Origin: Streptomyces sp. CNQ-509
Lineage (GTDB): Bacteria > Actinomycetota > Actinomycetes > Streptomycetales > Streptomycetaceae
Direction: 5' to 3'
Assembly: GCF_001011035.1 (NCBI RefSeq)
Contig: NZ_CP011492.1
Span: 6,751,447 to 6,815,446 of the forward strand
DNA length: 64,000 nt
The position numbers and the translations under genes are program-made. Numbering within the stretch: the stretch's first letter is position 1; every line of letters begins with the position of its first letter. The notes beneath the pieces are model-generated. The model searched no databases and was not told the DNA's origin. It saw nothing but the letters and a program-made list of their open reading frames with translations. Shown piece by piece: positions 34,979 through 42,390 of this stretch.

Positions 34979-35794
34979 ATGTCAGGATGCGTCGTCGCCG
35001 TGATCGACGGCTCCGAGAGCAGCGCCGCGGCTGTGGACTGGGCGGCCGGAGAAGCCGTCACGCTGGGGGCGGAACTGCGGCTGGTGCACGTCGCCGCGGC
35101 GAAGCCGGAGCCACCCGCGGACACCCCCGCCCCCGGCATCGGTCTGCTCCTGGAGCGGGCTGCCCGGCACCTGGCCGGTCGGCATCCGGCGCTGCAGGTC
35201 ACGACACGGCTGCGGCACGGTGACCCGGGAGTGGAGCCTGCCCCGGCCGGGGCGGAGGCGGAGGCCGGACTGCTGGTGCTGGGGGCGCCCGGCCCGGAGA
35301 GCTCCGGCGGTGTGGTGTCCGCCCTGGTGGCGCGCGCCTCCTGCGCGGTGGCGCTGGTGCCGGCGGGGGAGCGGGAGCCGGACAGCGGCGAGGTGGTCCT
35401 CGGTATCGACGCCCACCACGCGGACCAGCCCGCGGTGGACCTGGCCTTCGCCACGGCCCAGCGCCGCGGAGCCGTGCTGCGCGCCGTGCACGCCTGGGGC
35501 TTGCCGCCGGCCGCCGAGCGGCTGTCGTACGCGGTGCCGGAGGAGGATCGCGGGGAGTGGGAGGACCAGGAGGTCCAGCGGCTCAGCGACACGCTGCGCG
35601 GCTGGCGAGAGAGGTACCCGGCGGTGCACGTGCACGACGACCTGCGGCTGCTGCCCCCGGATGAGGCGCTGGTCGCGGCGTCCGCACGTGCCGAACGTAT
35701 TGTCGTCGGCCGCGGCGGCACGCGGCTGAGTCCCACGACCGAGGCCGTTCTGCAACGCGCCCGCTGCCCCGTGGTGGTCGTACCGGCTACCTGA
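34979..35794 (+). CDS. Universal stress protein, two Usp domains
   Basis: A 271-residue tandem Usp protein. Domain 1 begins CVVAVIDGSESSAAAVDWAA; its loop LLVLGAPGPESSGGVVSALV is close to the ATP-binding pattern. Domain 2 begins EVVLGIDAHHADQPAVDLAF and ends IVVGRGGTRLSPTTEAVLQR ARCPVVVVPAT. ATG at 34979 is preceded by GGGAGGCCGGGAG. A very long hairpin follows the stop. It is the second intact Usp gene in the block and differs clearly from the one at 31063. Confidence 0.85.
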   Translation: MSGCVVAVIDGSESSAAAVDWAAGEAVTLGAELRLVHVAAAKPEPPADTPAPGIGLLLERAARHLAGRHPALQVTTRLRHGDPGVEPAPAGAEAEAGLLVLGAPGPESSGGVVSALVARASCAVALVPAGEREPDSGEVVLGIDAHHADQPAVDLAFATAQRRGAVLRAVHAWGLPPAAERLSYAVPEEDRGEWEDQEVQRLSDTLRGWRERYPAVHVHDDLRLLPPDEALVAASARAERIVVGRGGTRLSPTTEAVLQRARCPVVVVPAT

Positions 35795-35842
35795 GCCCCG
35801 GTGTGCGTCGTTCTCCGCAACCAGGGCAGCCGGGCTCCGTCC

Positions 35843-35894
35843 CGTCATGCGGCACCGGGCCGTCGCGGCCGGGACGGTCCGGTGCCGCATGACG
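35843..35894. terminator. Long bidirectional hairpin between convergent genes
   Basis: Arms 35843-35864 and 35873-35894 pair over 22 bp with one G-U, leaving an 8-nt loop. It lies 48 bp after the Usp stop and just before the end of the adhE remnant on the other strand, so it can serve both. Confidence 0.8.
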
Positions 35895-35906
35895 CGGCAG
35901 CCGGGG

Positions 35907-36333
35907 CTACCGAGCGGAGGACGGTTCGGGGGTGGCGGCGCCGCCGTAGTAGGCCGCTCGCATCAGTTCCTGCATGTCGTCCAGCATCGGCATCCGCGGG
36001 TTGGCGGGCGCGCACTGGTCCTCGTAGGCGTTCAGGGCCTGCCGGGGGAGGGCTTCGAGGAAGCTCCGCTCGTCCACGCCGGCCTTCTGGAAGGAGGGCT
36101 CGATGCCGACGGCGTCGCGGAGCCGCTCCGAGGGCCTCGACGGCTTGCCCGGCGGAGTCGGCGGGGAGGCCGATGGTGCGGGCGATGTCCTGGAACCGCT
36201 CGGGTGCGCGGTAGTGCTCGTACTCCGGCCGGCCGGTGAGCTTGGCCGGCACGGTGCCGTTGTAGCGGATGACGTGGGGCAGCAGCACCGCGTCGAGGGT
36301 CGTCGTTGCCTTCATCCGGCAACTGGACGGCAT
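35907..36333 (-). pseudogene. C-terminal remnant of iron-dependent alcohol dehydrogenase (AdhE-like)
   Basis: Two frames together spell the end of an Fe-alcohol dehydrogenase: VLLPHVIRYNGTVPAKLTGR, YEHYRAPERFQDIARTIGLP, then after a frameshift LRDAVGIEPSFQKAGVDERS, LEALPRQALNAYEDQCAPAN, RMPMLDDMQELMRAAYYGG. Iron-binding and nucleotide-binding parts are gone. The 5' break point near 36300-36330 coincides with the start of a 90-bp dispersed repeat. An alcohol dehydrogenase of this type is part of the S. coelicolor hypoxia cluster, so this is probably its decayed counterpart. Confidence 0.75.
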
Positions 36334-36421
36334 CGGTACGGAGGTGCATCACCCCAAGGCCAGCGATGTTCTCCGTGTGAGGGCGTGGGTGTAGTGGTCA
36401 ACTCGGCCCTCGGACACATCA
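36332..36421. repeat. 90-bp dispersed repeat, copy 1
   Basis: About 81 of 90 positions match the segment at 60968-61057 in the same orientation. The shared core is GATGTTCTCCGTG-GAGGGCGTGGGTGTA-TGGTCAACTCG. It abuts the truncated alcohol dehydrogenase and the recombinase remnant. Origin unknown; a fragment of a mobile element is likely. Confidence 0.8.
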
Positions 36422-36537
36422 TTGCCCCACGATCGTAGGTTTGCGGGCAGGCGTGATCGGCACCCGGATCTCACCTGGCGTGAGGAACGGGTGCGCTGTT
36501 CTTTACCCGCCTCCGGCGGTGGAGTCGGGCGCTGGGC

Positions 36538-36974
36538 TCAGGCGATGCGGATCCTTTCTCCCGTCGGGGTGCCGGCGGTGAGGGTGCGGTCGCGGGACCA
36601 GCAGGAGTCCATCCGCCGCCCGCACACCCCGCAGTGCAGCAGTGCGGCGAGCAGGCAGGTGCGTCCCGGCGCGGTGGTGGTGGCCCGCTTGCCCTGGGCG
36701 GCGACGAAGCCGGCCTCGCTGACCAGGGCCGGGTGGGCCTTCTCGCCGGAGATGATCCAGTCCCGCGGTGGGTTCCAGCGGGCGATGTCGCGGTGGCCGA
36801 GGCGGTGCTGGCCGGGTCGATCAGCTCCCGGTCGGTGCGCTGGCCGTTCCGGATCCGGCGGCCGGTGGAGCGGGGGTCGGCCAGGATCGCGCCGACCGCG
36901 GTCAGTGTCCAGGGGCCGGCTCGGCGGTGTGGATTGCGGGCCGGGCCGCCCACCTCCGGCAGCCACGACCACAC
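36538..36974 (-). pseudogene. Serine recombinase/integrase remnant
   Basis: Minus-strand pieces in two frames recall the recombinase and zinc-ribbon region of large serine integrases. One reads WTLTAVGAILADPRSTGRRI then NGQRTDRELIDP. After a shift comes WNPPRDWIISGEKAHPALVS, EAGFVAAQGKRATTTAPGRT and CLLAALLHCGVCGRRMDSCW, the last with the CGVCGRRM zinc-ribbon half. The catalytic N-terminal resolvase domain is absent. It marks an old integration event between the stress block and the aromatic island. Confidence 0.65.
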
Positions 36975-37027
36975 ACCGTGGTGCTCGAACAGCGGCGCGG
37001 TGGTGATCGGCTCCAGCGAGTGGGCCG

Positions 37028-37978
37028 TCAGAGGCCCAGTACCAGCCGGGGCCCCCGGCAGCGGGACACGCAGATCATCATCGACTCTCCCGCCTCCCGC
37101 TCCTCCTCGCTCAGCAGCGAGTCGCGGTGGTCCGGCGTGCCCTCAAGGACGTCCGTCTCACACGTGCCGCAGGTGCCCTCGGTGCAGGAGTAGAGCACTT
37201 CGACGCCCGCCGCCCGTACGGTGTCGAGGACGGACGCGTCCGCCGGCACGGTGAGCGTCCTGCCGGAGTGTGCGAGCACCACCTCGAAGGCGTGGTCGGT
37301 GCCCTCGCGCGGCGCCGTGCGCGGCTGGAAGCGCTCCATGTGCAGCGTCCCCGGCGGCCGGCCGCCGCACTGCTGTGCCACCGCGTCCAGCAGCGGGGCG
37401 GGGCCGCAGCAGTAGACGAGCGTGTCCGGTCCGGCCCCGGCCAGGTACGGCGCGAGGTCGAGGAGGCCCGACTCGTCCTGCGGGGCGATGCCGACCCGGT
37501 CGCCGTAGCGGGCCAGTTCGCCGGTGAAGGCCATCGAGGCGCGGGTGCGGCCGCCGTAGAGCAGCGACCAGTCCGCGCCCGCCGCGTCGGCGGCGGCGAC
37601 CATCGGCAGGATCGGGGTGATGCCGATGCCGCCGGCGATGAACCGGTAGCGCGCGGCCGGGCGGAGCGCGAAGGTGTTGCGTGGGCCGCGGGCCCGGACC
37701 TTCGTGCCCTCGTGCAGCCGGTCGTGCACCTGCGCGGAGCCGCCCCGCCCGGCCGCCTCGCGCAGCACCGCGATCCGCCAGGTCCTGCGGTCCGCGGGGT
37801 CCGAGCACAGCGAGTACTGCCGGACGAGCCCGCCGTCCAGGAGGAGGTCCACGTGCGCCCCCGGCTCCCAAGCGGGCAGTTCCCCGCCCGGGCGGCGGAG
37901 CGTGAGGGCGAGCACCCCGTCGGCGGCCACGTGCCTGCCGTCGACGACGAGGTCGAGGTCGTGGGTGTCCGCCGTCAT
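37028..37978 (-). CDS. Ferredoxin-type reductase of a Rieske demethylase (VanB-like)
   Basis: A 316-residue class IA oxygenase reductase. The flavin domain carries RQYSLCSDPADRRTWRIAVL, the NAD domain FIAGGIGITPILPMVAAADA and YCCGPAPLLDAVAQQC, and the C-terminal plant-type [2Fe-2S] domain CTEGTCGTCETDVLEG with a later C in MMICVSRC. It moves electrons from NADH to the oxygenase at 38154-39212. ATG at 37978 was chosen because it overlaps the stop of the small upstream gene (ATGA); a longer start inside that gene is unlikely. Confidence 0.88.
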   Translation of the reverse strand: MTADTHDLDLVVDGRHVAADGVLALTLRRPGGELPAWEPGAHVDLLLDGGLVRQYSLCSDPADRRTWRIAVLREAAGRGGSAQVHDRLHEGTKVRARGPRNTFALRPAARYRFIAGGIGITPILPMVAAADAAGADWSLLYGGRTRASMAFTGELARYGDRVGIAPQDESGLLDLAPYLAGAGPDTLVYCCGPAPLLDAVAQQCGGRPPGTLHMERFQPRTAPREGTDHAFEVVLAHSGRTLTVPADASVLDTVRAAGVEVLYSCTEGTCGTCETDVLEGTPDHRDSLLSEEEREAGESMMICVSRCRGPRLVLGL

Positions 37979-38157
37979 TCCGGGTGTCCGGCCGGATGTC
38001 CGGGCGGGTGTCCGACCGGGTGGGCGAGCATCCACTCCCACATCGCCACGGGGTCCTGCGTGGTGTGCTCGGCTCCGCAGTGGCAGACGCCGTGCAGCAG
38101 GTCCGTGCCCGGCCGCCAGTCCACGCGGTACACCTCGGCCGTGGGGCCGCTGCTCAC
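37975..38157 (-). CDS. Small 60-aa protein between oxygenase and reductase
   Basis: A 60-residue frame overlapping both neighbours by 4 bp (GTGA at its start, ATGA at its end). It begins VSSGPTAEVYRVDWRPGTD and continues HGVCHCGAEHTTQDPVAMWE WMLAHP. The C-terminus repeats GHP (GHPPGHPAGHP). The CHC motif and the tight coupling argue that it is a real small subunit or accessory protein of the demethylase. No known family is recognised. Confidence 0.7.
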   Translation of the reverse strand: MSSGPTAEVYRVDWRPGTDLLHGVCHCGAEHTTQDPVAMWEWMLAHPVGHPPGHPAGHPE

Positions 38158-39212
38158 GAGACGCGCTCCACCGGCTTCTCGCCCTCCTCGGCGAGCCGGG
38201 CCAGGATGCGCCGGGCCGCGAGGCCGCCGGTGTCGATGTTGATGCTCAGCTCCTGGTAGCCGTCCTGTTCGCGGTCCAGGGCCTCCTGGAGGACATGGAG
38301 CGCGTCGACGTCCTGCATCACCACGGTGTGGTTGGAGTCCCGCAAGAATGCCGTGACCTCCGGGTCGTCGCGTGCGAAGTCCCGGGAGACGGCCCAGAAG
38401 TCGTAGACCGCGCCGGGCGCCGAGGGCGTGATGGCGTAGGTGATCTCGGTGTGGAAGGCGTGCGGATCGCTGCCGTCCGCCTCCGGCAGGACGCCGACGG
38501 GCGCGATACGGCTGTGCAGCAGGTACAGGCAGGGGGCGTGGTACTCGATGTCCTGCCAGCGGGTGATGCGGCCCTCGAGGCCGGTGGAGCGCGCGTAGAA
38601 CGGCGGGCACGCGGCGTCGTCCATGTGCCGGCTGACGCGGACGATGCCGGCGCCCTCGTCGACCTCCGTGGCGATCGGGGTCTCGGCGACCTCGGGGGTG
38701 CCGATGTAGCCGCCGTGCAGGTACGTCTCGTGGGAGAGGTCCAGCAGGTTGTCGACGAGCAGTCCGTAGTCGCAGCGGATGGTCTCCATGCCGCTGACCG
38801 AGATCCACCCCGGGTCCGCCAGGTGCGCGGCCCGCGGGATGGTCCGCGGGTCGGCGACCGCGGGGTCACCGATCCAGACCCAGACGAAGGAGTCCTGCTC
38901 GACGACGGGGTAGGAGCGGACGCGGGCGGTGCGCGGAACGCGCTTCTGCCCCGGGACGAAGACGCAGGCGCCGGTGCTGTCGTACGTGAAGCCGTGGTAG
39001 CCGCACACCACCGTGTCGCCGTCCAGGCGGCCCTGCGACAGCGGGAAGCGGCGGTGCACACAACGGTCTGCCAGGGCGACGACCTCGGCCGCTTCGTCCT
39101 CGGTCCGGTAGAGGGCGATCGGCTCGCCGAGGACCGTCCGGGCGATCAGCTCCCGGCCGACCTCGTGGCCGTAGGCCGTGACGTACCACTGGTTCCTCGC
39201 GAACGGGGGCAT
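38154..39212 (-). CDS. Rieske aromatic oxygenase (VanA-like O-demethylase)
   Basis: A 352-residue oxygenase, the normal VanA length. The Rieske [2Fe-2S] ligands are Cys51, His53, Cys70 and His73 (CVHRRFPLSQG, CGYHGFTYD). The mononuclear iron motif is VDNLLDLSHETYLHGG with His161 and His166. The enzyme would demethylate a methoxy-benzoate such as vanillate to a catechol acid; the substrate is inferred from the neighbouring hydroxycinnamate and protocatechuate genes. ATG at 39212 has GAGAGGAG upstream. It is first in an operon with the 60-aa protein and the reductase. Confidence 0.88.
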   Translation of the reverse strand: MPPFARNQWYVTAYGHEVGRELIARTVLGEPIALYRTEDEAAEVVALADRCVHRRFPLSQGRLDGDTVVCGYHGFTYDSTGACVFVPGQKRVPRTARVRSYPVVEQDSFVWVWIGDPAVADPRTIPRAAHLADPGWISVSGMETIRCDYGLLVDNLLDLSHETYLHGGYIGTPEVAETPIATEVDEGAGIVRVSRHMDDAACPPFYARSTGLEGRITRWQDIEYHAPCLYLLHSRIAPVGVLPEADGSDPHAFHTEITYAITPSAPGAVYDFWAVSRDFARDDPEVTAFLRDSNHTVVMQDVDALHVLQEALDREQDGYQELSINIDTGGLAARRILARLAEEGEKPVERVS

Positions 39213-39349
39213 GGTTCTCCTCTCGCTGCCGGGCGGAACTGCTCCCGCTCCGCCGCGTCGTGGGGTGGGACCAGAGTCGGGACGGGGGCCGGGGGCGGGC
39301 AACGGCTCTTCCGCCCGGTGGAAGCCTGTGTCCAATGTTGGGCGAATCA

Positions 39350-39378
39350 TTGACGGCAGTCAGAAATTCGCCTTACAT
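39350..39378 (+). promoter_or_regulatory. Sigma-70-type promoter with shared operator-like sequence
   Basis: TTGACG (39350-39355), a 17-bp spacer and TTACAT (39373-39378), reading toward the hydrolase remnant. The -35 region and spacer (TTGACGGCAGTCAG, with TTGGGCG upstream) closely match the promoter before the ABC importer at 53693-53736. Confidence 0.6.
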
Positions 39379-39447
39379 TCCCGGGGTCGGGCATTGCGGT
39401 GCCGCGCCGTCCGTGCCCGCTCCTCCTGGAGAACGGAGCAACTCGCC

Positions 39448-39953
39448 GTGCCCGTGCGCCTCTTCCGCACGCCGGCCGCCCTCGCCGTGGTGGCTGCCCT
39501 GGCTGTCCTCGCCGTGAGGCCGCCGCGCAGACGGACGTCGCCGCACGGCCGGACACGGCGCCCCCGCGGCATGCCACCGGCACGCTCCCCGACGGCGTCA
39601 CCTGGATCGCGGACGTGCCCGCGGACTGGATCGGCACGCGGCTGCTGTTCACCCACGGCTTCGGCCCCACCGTCGCCCAGAATGCGCCGAACCCGGCCGT
39701 GCGTGACCACCTCCGCGCCGGGGGTCACGCCCTGGCGGGCTCCTCGTCCGACCCCGAGCGGCACACCTCCCGGCATGAGGGCGTCGACTGCGCCTGCCTG
39801 CTCGCCGGCTCCACGCACGCCCCGCAGGTGCGCGTCCGCTACCGGGCCGCGCCTGGGCCGGACCCGGACGGCGCGGCGTACGTGCCGTACCGGCCGGCCG
39901 AGCTGGTGGTCGGCCGGGACATCGGCCGGGAGAAGGGCGGCGGCCATCGCTGA
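39448..39953 (+). pseudogene. Broken secreted alpha/beta-hydrolase (esterase-like)
   Basis: A signal-peptide-like start in one frame (VPVRLFRTPAALAVVAALAV LAV) is followed, after a frameshift near 39520, by mature-protein sequence: ATGTLPDGVTWIADVPADWI, GTRLLFTHGFGPTVAQNAPN, AVRDHLRAGGHALAGSSSDP. This resembles the N-terminal domain of secreted tannase/feruloyl-esterase-type hydrolases, including the oxyanion HGF. The catalytic serine region and most of the protein are missing. It has its own promoter at 39350. An enzyme releasing hydroxycinnamates from plant esters would fit the island. Confidence 0.5.
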
Positions 39954-39966
39954 GCCGCGCCGGTGG

Positions 39967-40788
39967 TCAGCCGGGAGCGGCGCCCGGCCGCCATCCCAGC
40001 GCCCGGGAGATGCCGCGCCCGGCCAGCCGCACGGCGGGGATCAGTGCCGGGGGCTGCGCACCGGCGGCGTGTACGACGAGGGACACCGACGCCACCACGG
40101 CGCCGCGCGGGCCGCGCACGGGGGCGGCCACGGACAGCGCGTCGTCGGTGATCTGACGGTCGCTCACGGCGCAGCCGGTGCGCCGCACCTCGGCCAGGGC
40201 GCGGCGCAGGCTGTCGGAGTCGGACAGGGTGTACGGCGTGAAGGCCGCCAGCGGGCGTGCGCAGACCTGCTCCTGGACGGCCGCGGGGCTGTGCGCGAGG
40301 AGGACGAGGCCCACGCCCGTCGCGTGCAGCGGCCAGCGCGCCCCGACCCGGCTGCGTACGCCGACGGCGGCGCGCCCGGAGATCCGCTCCAGGTACACGA
40401 CGTCCAGGCCGTCGCGGACGGCGAGATGCACGTTCTCGTGGGTCGACTCGTAGAGGTCCTCCAGGTAGGGCAGCGCGGCTTCGCGCAGCGCCGGGCCGCG
40501 CGGGGCCAGCGCCGCGAGTTCCCACAGCCGCAGCCCGATGTGGTAGCCGCCCCTCTCGTCGCGTTCCAGCGCGCCCCACGCGGCCAGGGCCCCCGCCAGC
40601 CGGTGGGCGGTAGCCAGCGAGAGGTCGGCGCGCTGTGCGATCTCCGTGAGGGACAGCGCCGGGTGGGCGTGGTCGAACGCGCCCAGGACGGCGAGCAGCC
40701 GGTCCGCCGCCGACCGGGAGGACCGGGAGGGCGTGCGCGCGGTGCCGGGGCTGCGTCCCGGCGGCGGCTGTCCTGCGGGGGCCGGCAT
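39967..40788 (-). CDS. IclR-family regulator
   Basis: A 273-residue regulator. The winged HTH (about 28-85) contains LSLTEIAQRADLSLATAHRL, and the effector domain (about 95-265) has the typical LPYLEDLYESTHENVHLAVR, YLERISGRAAVGVRSRVG and TGCAVSDRQITDDALSVAAP. It starts 12 bp after the MarR stop, so the two form a bicistron. IclR proteins often control catabolism of aromatic acids; the target here is unknown. The N-terminal 25 residues are Pro/Arg-rich and probably disordered. Confidence 0.85.
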   Translation of the reverse strand: MPAPAGQPPPGRSPGTARTPSRSSRSAADRLLAVLGAFDHAHPALSLTEIAQRADLSLATAHRLAGALAAWGALERDERGGYHIGLRLWELAALAPRGPALREAALPYLEDLYESTHENVHLAVRDGLDVVYLERISGRAAVGVRSRVGARWPLHATGVGLVLLAHSPAAVQEQVCARPLAAFTPYTLSDSDSLRRALAEVRRTGCAVSDRQITDDALSVAAPVRGPRGAVVASVSLVVHAAGAQPPALIPAVRLAGRGISRALGWRPGAAPG

Positions 40789-40800
40789 CGGCGGGGTCCG

Positions 40801-41319
40801 TCAGTCCGGTCCGGGTTCCGCGATACGCAGCAGCAGTGCGTGCAGGGCGGCCCGCTCGTCGGGGTGCAGCGGGGCGAGCAGCTCGTCGGTGACCCGGCGC
40901 CCGCCCTTGTCGGTGTCGCGCAGCGTGTCCCGGCCGCGGTCGGTGAGGACGACGATGCGGCTGCGGCGGTCGTCCGGCGACGGCCTGCGGACGACGAGGC
41001 CCAGCCGCTCCAGATCGTCCACGAGGTTCACGATCGCGCTCGGGTCGTAGCCGAGGCGCTCGCTCAGCTCCCGCTGCAGGGCGCCCTCCGCCGAGGCCAG
41101 GTAGCGCAGCAGCGCGTAGTGCCGCAGCCGCAGCCCGGACTCCTCGAGGGTGGCGTTGAACAGGCGGCCGGAGCGCAGCCCGAGCCGGTAGAGGAGGTAG
41201 CCGGTGTCGGTGTGCAGGCCGCGCATCCAGGGCGCGTCTTCGTCAGCGATGTCGTGCTCCGGGTTCGGGTCCGTGTGCGCGCGGGACGTCGGGCGGGACC
41301 GTCCCAGCATGGAACACAT
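40801..41319 (-). CDS. MarR-family repressor (CouR-like)
   Basis: A 172-residue MarR protein. The winged HTH spans GLRLRHYALLRYLASAEGAL, ELSERLGYDPSAIVNLVDDL and ERLGLVVRRPSPDDRRSRIV with the DxR wing. ATG at 41319 is used because no ribosome-binding site distinguishes it from a TTG at 41334; either is possible. It is divergent from the hydroxycinnamate operon, and a dyad TTGACTAGAACAA (41338-41350) overlaps the -35 of that operon. In Rhodococcus jostii RHA1 a MarR protein, CouR, represses the equivalent cou genes. Confidence 0.8.
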   Translation of the reverse strand: MCSMLGRSRPTSRAHTDPNPEHDIADEDAPWMRGLHTDTGYLLYRLGLRSGRLFNATLEESGLRLRHYALLRYLASAEGALQRELSERLGYDPSAIVNLVDDLERLGLVVRRPSPDDRRSRIVVLTDRGRDTLRDTDKGGRRVTDELLAPLHPDERAALHALLLRIAEPGPD

Positions 41320-41337
41320 GCTGGGTTTCGACAACTA

Positions 41338-41366
41338 TTGACTAGAACAATTATCGGACTTAGCTT
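41338..41366 (+). promoter_or_regulatory. Promoter of hydroxycinnamate operon with overlapping MarR-like dyad
   Basis: TTGACT (41338-41343), a 17-bp spacer and TAGCTT (41361-41366). The near-palindrome TTG-ACTAGAA-CAA covers the -35, as expected for a repressor site. It lies 32 bp before the SDR start and about 20 bp from the divergent MarR start. Confidence 0.6.
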
Positions 41367-41397
41367 CGCTGTCTGTTACGAGAAGGGATCCGCTCTT

Positions 41398-42390
41398 GTG
41401 CCTGAGCCCTCCGCCACCGCCCCAGAACCAGCCCGCCCGGAACCCGTCGGCCCAAAACCCGTCGGCCCGGAACCCGCCGGCCTGGACCTGACCGGCAAGG
41501 TCGCGGTCGTGACCGGCAGCGGCCGCGGCCTCGGGCTGGCCTACGCCGCCGCGCTGGCCCGGGCCGGGGCGTCCGTCGTCGTCAACGACATCGACACCGG
41601 CGTCGCCGAGGAGGCCGCGAAGTCCCTGCGGGCGTCCGGGGGCAGCGCCGTCGCCGAGGCCGTCGCCGTCGGCACCGCGGAGGCCGCCGAGCGCCTGGTC
41701 GGCCGCGCCGTGGCGGAGTTCGGGCGGCTCGACGTCATGGTCACCAACGCCGGCATCCTGCGCGACAGGGTGCTGTGGAAGATGGCCGACGACGACTTCG
41801 ACGCCGTCGTCAGCACCCACCTGCGGGGCACCTTCACCTGTGCCCGCGCCGCCGTGGTGCGCATGCGCGAGCAGGGCGAGGGCGGCAGCCTGGTGCTCGT
41901 CGGCTCCCCGGCGGGCCAGCGTGGCAACTTCGGGCAGACCAACTACGCCGCCGTCAAGGCCGGCATCGCCGCCATGGCCCGCACCTGGTCCATGGAGCTG
42001 GCCCGCTCGCGCATCACCGTGAACGCGATCGTCCCGGTCGCCGCCACCGCGATGACCGAGAACATCCCGGCCTTCGCCCCCTACGTCGAGGCGATGCACC
42101 GCGGCGAGCCGCTGCCCGGATTCCTGCGCAAGGGCGAGGGCTTCGGCACCCCGGAGGACTGCGCGGCGCTCCTGCCGTTCCTCGCCTCCGACGCCGCCCG
42201 CGACCTCACCGGGCAGTGCATCGGCATCGGGGGCGACCGGCTCGCCCTGTGGTCGCACCCGCAGGAGACAGCCGTCGCGTACGCCGACGGGGGCTGGACG
42301 CCGGAGGCCATCGCCGCCGCCTGGCACACCTCGGTCGGCCGCGAGCCGCAGTCGGTGGGCATCCCCGCCCCGGTCTTCCCGGAGGCGTGA
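41398..42390 (+). CDS. SDR 3-hydroxyacyl-CoA dehydrogenase (CouN-like)
   Basis: A 330-residue short-chain dehydrogenase. The NAD motif TGSGRGLG is at residues 41-48, NAG lies in VMVTNAGILRD, the catalytic Ser in LVGSPAGQ and the YxxxK in QTNYAAVKAGIA. An unusual proline-rich leader of about 30 residues repeats PEP/GPEPVGP units. A 65-residue extension after the core resembles the peroxisomal MFE-2 dehydrogenase domain. It would oxidise a 3-hydroxy-arylpropionyl-CoA to the 3-keto thioester. GTG at 41398 follows GAAGGGA. First gene of the four-gene operon. Confidence 0.85.
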   Translation: MPEPSATAPEPARPEPVGPKPVGPEPAGLDLTGKVAVVTGSGRGLGLAYAAALARAGASVVVNDIDTGVAEEAAKSLRASGGSAVAEAVAVGTAEAAERLVGRAVAEFGRLDVMVTNAGILRDRVLWKMADDDFDAVVSTHLRGTFTCARAAVVRMREQGEGGSLVLVGSPAGQRGNFGQTNYAAVKAGIAAMARTWSMELARSRITVNAIVPVAATAMTENIPAFAPYVEAMHRGEPLPGFLRKGEGFGTPEDCAALLPFLASDAARDLTGQCIGIGGDRLALWSHPQETAVAYADGGWTPEAIAAAWHTSVGREPQSVGIPAPVFPEA

